DNA of 64,000 nucleotides from Anaerolineales bacterium (GTDB taxonomy: Bacteria > Chloroflexota > Anaerolineae > Anaerolineales > Villigracilaceae): assembly GCA_015075275.1 (NCBI GenBank), contig JABTUU010000002.1:992001-1056000 (forward strand). The letters are read 5' to 3'. The position numbers and the translations under genes were made by a program. Within the stretch, counting starts at the first letter, position 1. Every line of letters begins with the position of its first letter. Below are positions 1-8,349 of this stretch, piece after piece. Under the pieces are notes generated by a model. The model saw only the letters and a program-made list of their open reading frames with translations. It was not told where the DNA came from and did not search any database.

Positions 1-1194
1 GAGCCGAATCTTTGGAGCGGCGGATTCAGTCTCAGGTCACTCGCCGTAGATCAATTACCAATTACTAATTACGTTCTTGAGCCGTTGAGCCAACGCCTCG
101 AAATCCCTCTCCCTCAACCCCTGCCTCCAAGCGGAACGGTCACGATCACCATGAGTTACGCGCTCATCCTCCCGAAGATGCAAGCGTACAGCAACCCGAA
201 CGAAGTCCGCCCGCAGATCTATGGATACTCCGACAGGCAGATCAATTTTGTGGATTGGTATCCGTTCGTTGTGCCGTATCAACCCGGCGAAGGATGGATA
301 CTGCACAATCCGTGGTTCTATGGCGAACATCTCGTCTACGATGTGGCGGACTTCGATGTGACAGTTTCCTTCACCGATGGGACGACTCCGCAGATCGCCG
401 CGTCGGGGGCGGAGGCGGCATCAGGGTCTGCGACCAGCCGCAAGTTCGAGTTGGAAGCGGGGCGCACGTTTGCGCTGTCCATCAGCACGGATTACAAAGT
501 CGCCATGAAGACCGTCGGCGATGTGAAAGTCTTCGCGTATTATTTTGCGTTTTATGATGAAGAGGGCGAAGCGTTATTGCAGACCACCGCGCAAGCGTTG
601 CAAGTGTTCACTGAAAAATTCGGATCGTATCGTCACAAAACGATGACCGCTGTGCAAGGCGATTTCAACGACGGCATGGAATATTCGGCGTTCTATTTCA
701 TCAGCCGCGATTATTTTAATTTGTATGATGGCACGCCTGTGAATTATCTCGTGACCATCGGCGCGCATGAGACCGCGCATCAATGGTGGTTCGACGCGGT
801 GGCGAACGATCAGGGCATCGAGCCGTGGCTCGATGAAGCGCTTGCCACATACAGCGAGCGCGTCTATTACGAAGCGATCTATCCCGATCTGGTTGCTTCG
901 TGGCAGAGCTATCGTTATTTTGAATTTCAACAAGCGGGCTTTGTGGATACGCAAGTGTACGACGGGGGCGGGCAACGACCGTATTGGGATAAAGTCTATT
1001 TAACAGGCGCGCGATTTTTTCAAGAGTTGCGCGAACGCGTCGGCGATGAAATTTTCTTCGCGTTCCTCAAAGATTATTATTCGCAATACGCGGGCAAGCG
1101 CGCAACAGGAGTTGATTTCTTCCGCGTCCTGCGCGAACACACCTCGACGGATCTCTCTGATCTGATGACGAAGTATTTTAAAAACAATTATTGA
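1..1194 (+). CDS. M1-family (gluzincin) metallopeptidase, 5' truncated by window edge
   Basis: The reading frame is open from base 1, so the real start lies left of the window. At least 397 codons are present, ending in TGA at 1192. The protein has the M1 aminopeptidase zinc signature: HETAH at 766-780 followed 18 residues later by the third ligand Glu (codon 835) in a DEALATYSE context. This is HEXXH-x18-E, as in M1 peptidases. The gene beside it encodes a paralogue with the same motifs and C-terminal layout, so the pair looks like a tandem duplication. M1 enzymes remove N-terminal residues from peptides. The paralogue is a lipoprotein, so an extracytoplasmic location is likely here too, but the N-terminus is not visible. 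Family assignment is firm; substrate is unknown. Confidence 0.9.
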   Translation, partial: EPNLWSGGFSLRSLAVDQLPITNYVLEPLSQRLEIPLPQPLPPSGTVTITMSYALILPKMQAYSNPNEVRPQIYGYSDRQINFVDWYPFVVPYQPGEGWILHNPWFYGEHLVYDVADFDVTVSFTDGTTPQIAASGAEAASGSATSRKFELEAGRTFALSISTDYKVAMKTVGDVKVFAYYFAFYDEEGEALLQTTAQALQVFTEKFGSYRHKTMTAVQGDFNDGMEYSAFYFISRDYFNLYDGTPVNYLVTIGAHETAHQWWFDAVANDQGIEPWLDEALATYSERVYYEAIYPDLVASWQSYRYFEFQQAGFVDTQVYDGGGQRPYWDKVYLTGARFFQELRERVGDEIFFAFLKDYYSQYAGKRATGVDFFRVLREHTSTDLSDLMTKYFKNNY

Positions 1195-1311
1195 TGTCGT
1201 TGCGAGGGCGTCCTGAGCGGAGCGTAGCGAAGTCGAAGGGATCGCTCGAAGCAATCTCCTTGTTTCGAGGAGATTGCTTCGTCGTCGCTCATGCTCCTCT
1301 TCGCAACGACA
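1195..1311. repeat. Palindromic repeat (TGTCGTTGCGAGG family), copy 1
   Basis: A 117-bp intergenic element starting directly after the stop codon of the first peptidase. It opens with TGTCGTTGCGAGG and closes with the near complement TCGCAACGACA. Inside are inverted arms around GAAGCAATCTCC / GGAGATTGCTTC, so the transcript could fold into one long hairpin. Related copies lie at 24512-24610 (inside a coding sequence) and 58539-58652. It encodes no protein and behaves like a short MITE-like element. Confidence 0.8.
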
Positions 1312-1320
1312 GGCGGTTAC

Positions 1321-2871
1321 ATGAAAATTCCATTTCGATTTAATTTTCTCTTCCTTCTGTTTTTTCTCGCCTCTTGCACCCTCCCGCAGGGACAGACGAT
1401 TCCTCCGACCCTCATGCTGGTTACCCAAGCGTCGAATTCCTCGCCCACCCCGACTCCCTTCCAACCCGTCACGTTGACTCCCACCGCCATCGAGTCGCTT
1501 ACGTTGATCCCCACCTTCACGCCCGAACCGCCGACGAACACGCCGCCTCCCACGTTTGCATTCACGTCAACGCCCCTGCCTTCGCCGATCTCGCCTCCAA
1601 CCTCATCGAGGACTCAATACACGCTGTTTGCCTTGCTGGATTATTACGGTCATCAACTTGCCGTGGACGAGACGATTCGATATACGAATCAAACGGGCGT
1701 CCCACTCAACGAACTCGTGTTGGCGGTCGAGCCAAATCATCGTGGCGGATTCACGCTCGAAAATATTTTTCTCGACAGCGCCGCGCTCAACTACGACATG
1801 AACGGACACAGGCTCACGGTGTATTTATCGCAACCGCTTGCGCCCGGTTCGCAGGTCACGCTTGCGATGCGCTTCCGCATTGCGATTCCGCAAAAGGTTA
1901 AAGAACATCCATACGGATATGACTCGTTACAGACCAACCTCACAGATTGGTTTCCGCTGATCGTGCCATATAGCGCTGGATGGATTCTGCACGACGATTA
2001 TTATCTCGGCGAACATCTCGTCCAAGACTCGGCGGATTTTGAAGTCAACCTCCGCGCAACGGAAGGGAATATCGCCTTCGCCACAAGCGGGGTGAGCGAG
2101 CCCAACAACGAATGGACGCGGTATCGCATCTTCGGCGCGCGGACGTTCGCCCTCTCGGCGAGCGACCAGTTCCAATCCGTGAATACAACCGCGGGCGGCG
2201 CGCAGATCCGTTCGTATTATTTCCCCGGCTACGAAACGCAGGGGCTCGCCATCCTGAACGCGGCGGTCCGCGCCATCGGTCTATGGGAGACGCAGTTCGC
2301 GCCGTTTCCGTATGGGAGTTTGTCCATCGTGCAATCGAATTTAAACGACGGGCAGGAATATGACGGGCTGGTGTTCATCGCCACGAAGTTCTATGATGAG
2401 TACAACGATTCGGCGCGCAGTAATCTTGTGGCGATCGGCGTGCATGAAGTGGCGCATCAATGGTGGTATGGGCTGGTGGGAAACGATCCCGCGATGGAGC
2501 CCTGGCTGGATGAAGCAATGTCGGTTTACAGCGAGGCGCTCTTTTATAAATATGTTTACCCCAACTCGTACGACTGGTGGTGGAACTTCCGCGTGAATTA
2601 TTTTGGTCCCTCGGGCTACGTGGATACGACCATCTACGAAGCCCCAACCTTCCGAGCCTACGTCAACGCGAGTTATCTCAACGGCGCGAACTTCGTGGAG
2701 GCTCTACACATCCGCATGGGTGACGATGCGTTCTTCGCCTTCCTGCGCGACTACGCCTCGCGCTACGGTCACGGTCGCGCCACAGCGTACGATTTCTTCG
2801 CCGTCGCAAGGCAGAATACCACTGCGGATATTTCGGATTTGATCCGCGCGTATTTTAGGGGAGAGTATTGA
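1321..2871 (+). CDS. Lipoprotein M1-family metallopeptidase
   Basis: 516 residues. I chose the ATG at 1321 because it opens a lipoprotein signal peptide (charged start, hydrophobic run, lipobox LASC with Cys19). The upstream in-frame ATG at 1291 would add residues encoded by the palindromic repeat. After Cys19 comes a Thr/Pro-rich linker to about residue 100, a typical surface spacer in Anaerolineae lipoproteins. The peptidase part carries HEVAH at residues 375-379 and the third zinc ligand Glu398 (HEXXH-x18-E), in the same context as the upstream gene. It is probably a membrane-anchored aminopeptidase digesting external peptides. Family and localisation are well supported; substrate is unknown. 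Confidence 0.9.
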   Translation: MKIPFRFNFLFLLFFLASCTLPQGQTIPPTLMLVTQASNSSPTPTPFQPVTLTPTAIESLTLIPTFTPEPPTNTPPPTFAFTSTPLPSPISPPTSSRTQYTLFALLDYYGHQLAVDETIRYTNQTGVPLNELVLAVEPNHRGGFTLENIFLDSAALNYDMNGHRLTVYLSQPLAPGSQVTLAMRFRIAIPQKVKEHPYGYDSLQTNLTDWFPLIVPYSAGWILHDDYYLGEHLVQDSADFEVNLRATEGNIAFATSGVSEPNNEWTRYRIFGARTFALSASDQFQSVNTTAGGAQIRSYYFPGYETQGLAILNAAVRAIGLWETQFAPFPYGSLSIVQSNLNDGQEYDGLVFIATKFYDEYNDSARSNLVAIGVHEVAHQWWYGLVGNDPAMEPWLDEAMSVYSEALFYKYVYPNSYDWWWNFRVNYFGPSGYVDTTIYEAPTFRAYVNASYLNGANFVEALHIRMGDDAFFAFLRDYASRYGHGRATAYDFFAVARQNTTADISDLIRAYFRGEY

Positions 2872-3112
2872 GTTGAGTCCTATTTACGAGCCCGTGCCTT
2901 TGCTTGTTGACGGACTTGCTTGATCAGCGACTCGCCGTTCTTACGAGTAAGATCATGACGCTAAACCGAATTTATTTGTTAACTTTTCACCACGACATCC
3001 CTACGAACCGCCCTAACGCTTACCGAGAACTTAAATTCGCCTCCCATTGTTTGGTACAATCTTGCTTCACTACAAAGCGTCAGATCGCTTTTGCTGTAAA
3101 GGCGGAGTTTGA

Positions 3113-3994
3113 ATGGAATTGGAACACAGTTATATCGAAACCAACGGAATTCGCTTACATGTCGTTCAAGCGGGACCAAAAAGCGGCTCCCCTGTGATGC
3201 TGTTGCATGGCTTTCCAGAATTCTGGTATGGGTGGAGGAAACAAATCCCCGCGCTTGCGGCGGCGGGGTATCGCGTCATCGCGCCCGATCAGCGCGGCTA
3301 CAATTTGAGCGCTAAGCCGAAGGATAAAGAAGCGTATCGCGTTTCTGCGCTGGTAGACGACGTCCTCGGCTTGATCGCGGCTCTCGATTATGAGAAGATC
3401 AATCTCGTCGGCCACGATTGGGGCGGAGGCGTTGCATGGACTCTTGCCGCAACTCATCCCCAAAAATTACATAAACTCGCCATTCTTAATTCGCCGCATC
3501 CTACAGTGTATCGCCGGTTCTTGCGCCGCGATCCGGATCAAATCCGCCGTTCATGGTATTGGCTTTTCTTCCAATTGCCGAGACTTGCCGAAGCGGCGTT
3601 GTCAGCGAATGAGTATCGTGCGTTAGTTCGCAGCCTGCGCGGCTCTTCAGGCGGAAGTCAACTTACGCAGGAGGAGATTCGACAATATAAAGAAGCTTGG
3701 TCGCAGCCGGGCGCGTTGACCGCGATGTTGAATTGGTACCGCGCCGCCTTCCAGTCTCCGCCTGCGATGTTGCCCGACGAGCATATCGCAGTTCGTACAT
3801 TGATGATGTGGGGCGTAAAAGACCCAGCCCTCACGCATCGGTTGGCGCGTCTCAGCATGGATTACTGCGATGATAGGAATTTGATCTTCTTTCCAGAATC
3901 AACACATTGGGTGCAGCGTGATTCGGCTGACGAAGTGAATCATTACCTGATTGACTTTCTACAGGATTCGATCACCAGACGCGTAATGAAATAA
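3113..3994 (+). CDS. Alpha/beta-fold hydrolase, epoxide-hydrolase-like
   Basis: 293 residues, starting at the ATG at 3113. The protein has the epoxide hydrolase/haloalkane dehalogenase subgroup pattern: oxyanion-hole HGFP at 32-35, DQRGY at 59-63, the nucleophile elbow GHDWGGG with Asp102 rather than Ser, and a C-terminal catalytic His265 in the STHWVQRD context. An Asp nucleophile points to hydrolysis of epoxides or alkyl halides through a covalent ester, though some members act on other substrates. A weak -10 (TACAAT, 3055-3060) lies upstream. The gene stands alone, with peptidases upstream and an IS1 element downstream. Family is firm, substrate not determinable. Confidence 0.88.
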   Translation: MELEHSYIETNGIRLHVVQAGPKSGSPVMLLHGFPEFWYGWRKQIPALAAAGYRVIAPDQRGYNLSAKPKDKEAYRVSALVDDVLGLIAALDYEKINLVGHDWGGGVAWTLAATHPQKLHKLAILNSPHPTVYRRFLRRDPDQIRRSWYWLFFQLPRLAEAALSANEYRALVRSLRGSSGGSQLTQEEIRQYKEAWSQPGALTAMLNWYRAAFQSPPAMLPDEHIAVRTLMMWGVKDPALTHRLARLSMDYCDDRNLIFFPESTHWVQRDSADEVNHYLIDFLQDSITRRVMK

Positions 3995-4103
3995 ACATGA
4001 CGCTTTAACCTATCGTTTAGAAAGTGTTTCTTAATACAATTCGCTGCAGATAAACGCAGATGAAAAGGATGGGAGTGTCCAAGATAAGAAGTAAAATAGG
4101 GAG

Positions 4104-4445
4104 ATGAAATGTCCAAACTGTGGAGCAAACTGGCGGCAAAGGAAAGCAGGATTCAATCATTCAGGAAGCCAACGATACAAATGTGGAGAATGCGGGCGGG
4201 CCTATACGCCTGTGGCAAAGGAGAAAGGGTACCCGAAGGAAACACGCATGTTGGCGTTGCGGATGTATGTGGAAGGGAGTAGTCAGCGTTCAATTGCTCG
4301 CATCTTGAAGGTCAGTCCGCAAAGCGTCTCGAACTGGATCAATGCCTATGTAGCGCACAGCGCCAGTCCCTCGCAAGCCCAAAGTGCAGAATTGGATGAG
4401 TTGTACACCTTTTTGAAGCGTAAAAAAACAAAATCTACGTCCTGA
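4104..4445 (+). CDS. insA: IS1-family transposase, upstream frame (InsA-like)
   Basis: 113 residues. It begins with a zinc ribbon (CPNCG at the start, CGECGR near residue 30) followed by a helix-turn-helix region containing SQRSIARILKVSPQSVSNW. That is the InsA architecture of IS1, where the product binds the terminal inverted repeats and can repress transposition. Translation in this frame ends at TGA 4443. The seven-A run at 4422-4428 lies just before the end and is where the ribosome would slip into the downstream frame to make the full transposase. Confidence 0.88.
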   Translation: MKCPNCGANWRQRKAGFNHSGSQRYKCGECGRAYTPVAKEKGYPKETRMLALRMYVEGSSQRSIARILKVSPQSVSNWINAYVAHSASPSQAQSAELDELYTFLKRKKTKSTS

Positions 4446-4834
4446 CGGTGGTAGATCGAGCCACGCACTGCCTGCTGAGTTGGGATGCGGTCACGGAACG
4501 AAGCACAGCCAACCTGCAAGCCTGCCTCGAACGCGCCCCACAAGCCCGACAATACTATAGCGATGCGTTTCCAGGCTACGACAACTTGTATTACGGCGCT
4601 CCCTATGAAATGCGCTCGGATAAAAAGGAAACCTATTCAGTCGAAGCCGTCAACGCGGATTTACGTCATTATCTCAAGCGGCTAGCACGTAGGTCTCGTT
4701 GTTTTTCTCGTCGTCTGGATGCTTTACTCAAGAATCTGCGCCTCTTCGCATACTGCTACAACCAACGACAATTGATGAAACGACAATATCCGCAATACAA
4801 TTTGCCGCTCATTGATTTCCTGTATCCTCTATGA
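4427..4834 (+). CDS. insB: IS1-family transposase, catalytic frame (InsB-like), made by -1 frameshift
   Basis: This frame is -1 relative to the upstream one. After slippage on the A run at 4422-4428, reading continues as N-K-I-Y-V-L-T-V-V-D-R-A-T-H, matching the start of the IS1 catalytic domain with its first acidic residue in VVDR. The frame is open to 4834 and ends near the right inverted repeat. A TAA at 4421 in this frame, just before the A run, shows it cannot be entered from upstream without slippage. The GTG at 4448 is an alternative internal start but would remove conserved residues. Together the frames give a normal-length IS1 DDE-type transposase. Confidence 0.85.
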   Translation, partial: NKIYVLTVVDRATHCLLSWDAVTERSTANLQACLERAPQARQYYSDAFPGYDNLYYGAPYEMRSDKKETYSVEAVNADLRHYLKRLARRSRCFSRRLDALLKNLRLFAYCYNQRQLMKRQYPQYNLPLIDFLYPL

Positions 4835-4935
4835 TGGACACTCCCAAAAGGATAAATAAAGCATTTTCGAGTTCGCTTTTATTAGAAATCAGCGTTAATC
4901 TGTGTTTATCCGCGATTAAAGCCGAGTTAAGACTC

Positions 4936-5928
4936 TTAACGACAGTCTGTGGATGACTCTGCCGCTGGCAAGCCGAACGCTTCATATACAGGAACCCCGT
5001 CCCATTCGACGGGAATCGGCAGACCGAGGGCGAACGCGGCTGTGGCGGCGGTATCCATCGTGTGGACGCGCGTCGTTAACGGCTTCGGCTGGATACCCGC
5101 CCCCGACGCGATCCACGGGATGGTCATATCTTCGGGGAGAGACGTGCCGTGAATTGTATCGTGACCGCCATGATCGGCAGTGATGATAAGCAGCGTTTCG
5201 TTGCGTAGTTTTCTAGCGTCTAACGCTTGTAGGATTAATCCCAACGCTTCATCTGCGCGGCGCGTAACGCTTAGCTGCTGCGCTGAAAACCAGCCGTGCA
5301 CATGCCCCATACCGTCTACTAGCGGAAAATGAACGAACAACACGCCGAAGTTTTCAGGGAAATCTTCGATGAGTCGTTGCGCTACGATCAAGTCGCGGTC
5401 GTTGACGTAGGCGAAAGCGCCGAGATTCGCCGCGGCGGTAATTTGCCGTAATTTTTCTTTGCCTACGAACATCGCGGTTTGCAACCCAGCGGCGTGCGCG
5501 AGGTCGAATAGATCAACGCCTTGCGCGATTCCATTTTCGGGGATGTAATCGTTCCAGCGCACGCCGTGCTTGGACGGACATACGCCTGTCAGCATGGAAG
5601 AATGTGAAATCAGCGTTACGCTTGGGTAGACGGTTTGCGCGGTCAATGTATATGCGCCGATCTGCATTAACGCTTGTAAGTTAGGCATCGGCGCAAGCGA
5701 GATCAGCTCAGGGCGAAGTCCGTCAATAGAGAGGATCAATACGCGGCGCGCAAGAGGAGCGGGCGTCGGGGTGATCGTCGGCGCAGGCGTTTTGGTTGGA
5801 GTCGCAGTGAGAGTCGGAGTCGCGGTGAGCGTTGGCGTGAAGGTCGCGGCGGTGAAAGGCGCGTGCGAAGTTAGACAGGCGGTCAGCGCGAGAAGTAGAA
5901 AAAGAAGCGGAAGTTTCTTGCGATTCAC
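4936..5928 (-). CDS. Lipoprotein phosphodiesterase/alkaline phosphatase superfamily protein
   Basis: 330 residues with a lipoprotein signal (lipobox LTAC near residue 18) and a Thr/Pro repeat linker to about residue 60. The body is of the type I phosphodiesterase/nucleotide pyrophosphatase group: first metal site in LILSIDGLRPE, a nucleophile region PSVTLISHSSMLTG, then VDGMGHVHG and ITADHGGHDTIHG supplying further metal ligands. Such enzymes cleave phosphodiester or phosphomonoester bonds outside the cell using two metal ions. The gene is single on the minus strand, next to the repeat split by IS1. The exact substrate cannot be read from sequence. Confidence 0.88.
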   Translation of the reverse strand: MNRKKLPLLFLLLALTACLTSHAPFTAATFTPTLTATPTLTATPTKTPAPTITPTPAPLARRVLILSIDGLRPELISLAPMPNLQALMQIGAYTLTAQTVYPSVTLISHSSMLTGVCPSKHGVRWNDYIPENGIAQGVDLFDLAHAAGLQTAMFVGKEKLRQITAAANLGAFAYVNDRDLIVAQRLIEDFPENFGVLFVHFPLVDGMGHVHGWFSAQQLSVTRRADEALGLILQALDARKLRNETLLIITADHGGHDTIHGTSLPEDMTIPWIASGAGIQPKPLTTRVHTMDTAATAAFALGLPIPVEWDGVPVYEAFGLPAAESSTDCR

Positions 5929-5997
5929 TCGTTAAAACAAGGCGACGCGAAGCGGGCGATTTTTCATGGAGAATCCTTTAACGTACGCGAAGCGATT

Positions 5998-7650
5998 CTA
6001 TTTCAACATCGGCATTTTGATGCCGTGACGTTTCGCCGCTGCGATGGCGATTTCATAGCCCGCGTCGGCATGACGGACGACGCCCATGCCAGGGTCGGTC
6101 GTTAGCACGCGCTCCAACCGTTGCGCGGCTGCGGGAGTCCCGTCCGCCACGATGACTTGTCCCGCGTGTTGCGAATATCCCATGCCGACTCCGCCGCCGT
6201 GATGGAACGAAACCCACGTCGCGCCGCCGACGGCGTTGATGAGCGCATTGAGAATCGCCCAATCCGAAATCGCGTCCGAGCCGTCTTTCATCGCTTCGGT
6301 TTCTCTGTTGGGTGATGCAACTGAACCAGAATCAAGATGATCGCGCCCGATCACGATCGGCGCTTTGACCTTTCCGCTGGCGACCAACTCGTTGAACTTG
6401 AGTCCCGCTTTGACGCGCTCGCCATAACCGAGCCAGCAAATGCGTGAAGGCAAACCCTGAAACGGAACTTTCTCGCGCGCCATTTTCAGCCAGCGATGCA
6501 AATGCGCGTCTTCGGGGAACAATTCCATGATGGCTTGATCGGTCGTGTAAATATCCTCTTTATCTCCAGACAACGCCACCCAGCGGAACGGTCCTTTGCC
6601 TTCGCAAAACAATGGACGAATATACGCGGGGACGAAACCTGGAAATTCAAACGCGTCGCTCGCGCCGTTGTTGAACGCTTGTTGACGCAAATTATTTCCA
6701 TAATCAAAAACCTCCGCGCCCGCTTTTTGGAACGCCAACATGGCGCGCACATGCTTCGCCATCGAGTCCATCGCCATCTTTTTATATTTTTCAGGATTTT
6801 CGACTCGCAGTTGATTCGCCGCCGTAACGCTTAATCCACTGGGGACATAAAACAACGCCTCGTGCGCCGACGTTTGGTCGGTTACCACGTCGGGAACGAT
6901 TCCGCGCTGATAGAGTTCGTCATACACATCCGCCGCGTTGCCGATCAATCCAATCGAGCGCGGCGTTTGCGCTTTGACGTTCTCCTCGACCAGCGTCATC
7001 GCTTCTTCAAGCGTGTCCACGACGACATCCACATAGCCGATGGCGCGGCGGCGTTCGGCGCGTTCGGGATCCACTTCGACGATGAGTCCCACGCCTTCGT
7101 TCATAGTAATAGACAGCGGTTGCGCGCCGCCCATTCCGCCCAAGCCAGCCGTCAACACAAATTTGCCTTTGAGCGAATCCCAGCCTTTGAGTTTGGCGAG
7201 CGCGCCGAAGGTTTCGTAGGTGCCTTGCAAAATGCCTTGCGTGCCGATGTAAATCCACGAGCCAGCGGTCATTTGCCCGTACATGATTAATCCCTTTTTG
7301 TCCAACTCGTCGAAGTATTCCCAGGTCGCCCAATGCGGCACAATGTTGGAATTGGCGATGAGGACTTTGGGCGCGTCTTTGTGACTCTTGAAGACGACGA
7401 CGGGTTTGCCCGATTGCACGAGCAGCGTTTCGTCTTCTTCGAGATTTTTGAGCGATTCGAGGATGGCGTCGAAGGCTTCCCAAGTGCGCGCGGCTTTTCC
7501 GCGCCCGCCATAGACGACGAGGTCTTCGGGCTTTTCCGCCACGTCGGGGTCGAGATTGTTTTGAATCATGCGATAGGCGGCTTCGCTGAGCCAGTTCTTG
7601 CAAGTCAATTGCGTTCCACGCGGGGCGCGGACGGTGCGAGGTGCGGACAT
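5998..7650 (-). CDS. hutU: Urocanate hydratase (urocanase)
   Basis: 550 residues, normal length for the family. Urocanase uses tightly bound NAD+ as an electrophile to convert urocanate to imidazolone propionate in histidine breakdown. The protein aligns from end to end with the family: [12 protein letters not shown] near the N-terminus, the glycine-rich [13 protein letters not shown], and the [11 protein letters not shown] and [15 protein letters not shown] regions. The start is supported by AAGGAG six bases before the ATG on the minus strand. No other hut gene lies beside it, so the rest of the pathway must be elsewhere or absent. Confidence 0.97.
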   Translation of the reverse strand: MSAPRTVRAPRGTQLTCKNWLSEAAYRMIQNNLDPDVAEKPEDLVVYGGRGKAARTWEAFDAILESLKNLEEDETLLVQSGKPVVVFKSHKDAPKVLIANSNIVPHWATWEYFDELDKKGLIMYGQMTAGSWIYIGTQGILQGTYETFGALAKLKGWDSLKGKFVLTAGLGGMGGAQPLSITMNEGVGLIVEVDPERAERRRAIGYVDVVVDTLEEAMTLVEENVKAQTPRSIGLIGNAADVYDELYQRGIVPDVVTDQTSAHEALFYVPSGLSVTAANQLRVENPEKYKKMAMDSMAKHVRAMLAFQKAGAEVFDYGNNLRQQAFNNGASDAFEFPGFVPAYIRPLFCEGKGPFRWVALSGDKEDIYTTDQAIMELFPEDAHLHRWLKMAREKVPFQGLPSRICWLGYGERVKAGLKFNELVASGKVKAPIVIGRDHLDSGSVASPNRETEAMKDGSDAISDWAILNALINAVGGATWVSFHHGGGVGMGYSQHAGQVIVADGTPAAAQRLERVLTTDPGMGVVRHADAGYEIAIAAAKRHGIKMPMLK

Positions 7651-7720
7651 AAAACGCTCCTTTATAAGAGTAAGGGAATATCTTCAATATTATAACCAAG
7701 GGCATTGCTTTAAATGAAAT

Positions 7721-7751
7721 TTGGCGCGCTGCGTTCGCGCGGGCTTATAAT
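7721..7751 (+). promoter_or_regulatory. Promoter giving a probably leaderless mRNA
   Basis: TTGGCG (7721-7726) and a perfect TATAAT (7746-7751) are separated by 19 bases. The ATG of the next gene begins at 7758, seven bases after the -10 box. Transcription would therefore start at or very near the start codon, and there is no Shine-Dalgarno sequence. The spacer is longer than ideal. Confidence 0.55.
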
Positions 7752-7757
7752 CGCCTT

Positions 7758-8324
7758 ATGCTTTCGCCTACCGATTTGGTTCTCGTCTGTTTGTTGCCCT
7801 CTCCGCGAGATTTGGAAATCGCGCGGCTGTTCGGCTGGTATCGCATTCCGCTTAGATCTGCGCCGAAAGTGATCGCGGTAGATTATCTGGCTTTTTACCA
7901 ACCGACGGCGTTCGGCGATCATGGCGGACAGATCGAATACGTCGCTCAGGCGCGCGGACACGAATTAACCACTCGCGGCGAGTTGCTTAAAGACGAAGCG
8001 CATCATCCGCGCGCGAAGGAAGAATATTTCAAAATTCAATTGGGCGCGTTGGAGAAGTTAAGCGAACCGATCCGAACCGATAGGTGGAAACGACTGACGT
8101 TTTTGTACTCTACGGGCGAATATTTACTCAACGCCAAAACGCTCAACGACCTCGTTGTGGCTGGCGAGGAACGTCAACTGCTGTGGAAGAGTTTACGCGA
8201 ACGCGCTGAGAGCGATCAATCCTATCGAGTTGACTTGCCTGAGGCGGACATCCCAGCGGAAGTTTTGACGGCGCTGTTAGGCTTTGCAAAGAATGAAACG
8301 TCCGATGGCGTTGACGTAAGGTGA
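7758..8324 (+). CDS. Conserved-looking protein of unknown function
   Basis: 188 residues, no recognised domain, no signal peptide or membrane segment. The sequence is mixed alpha/beta in character, with a cluster GDHGGQIEYVAQARGHEL near residue 60 and a hydrophilic central part. It ends 25 bases before the dihydropyrimidinase gene on the same strand and probably shares its transcript. The start is fixed by a -10 box only seven bases upstream, which suggests leaderless translation. I do not recognise the family. Coding potential is supported by codon usage like its neighbours and tight spacing to the next gene. Confidence 0.7.
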   Translation: MLSPTDLVLVCLLPSPRDLEIARLFGWYRIPLRSAPKVIAVDYLAFYQPTAFGDHGGQIEYVAQARGHELTTRGELLKDEAHHPRAKEEYFKIQLGALEKLSEPIRTDRWKRLTFLYSTGEYLLNAKTLNDLVVAGEERQLLWKSLRERAESDQSYRVDLPEADIPAEVLTALLGFAKNETSDGVDVR

Positions 8325-8349
8325 GACAGGCAAGGGAGAGGGAATTGCG

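Larger units (their letters stand above)
4071..4845 (+). mobile_element. IS1-family insertion sequence, apparently complete
   Basis: A 775-bp element, close to the 768 bp of classical IS1. The ends are inverted: GGGAGTGTCCA at 4071-4081 and TGGACACTCCC at 4835-4845. It is flanked by a perfect 8-bp direct duplication AAAAGGAT (4063-4070 and 4846-4853), within the size range IS1 makes. It has the usual two overlapping reading frames joined by a -1 frameshift on an A run. Ends, target duplication and both frames are intact, so it may be active or recently moved. Confidence 0.92.
4043..4930. repeat. Host dispersed repeat (GATAAACGCAGA family), copy A, split by IS1
   Basis: The left part (4043-4070, with GATAAACGCAGATG) and the right part (4854-4930, with TGTGTTTATCCGCG and a final CCGAGTT) resemble the uninterrupted copy at 14581-14655. 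The two ends of this repeat are partly complementary. The IS1 element at 4071-4845 sits inside it, at the AAAAGGAT sequence that is also present in the intact copy. Confidence 0.65.
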
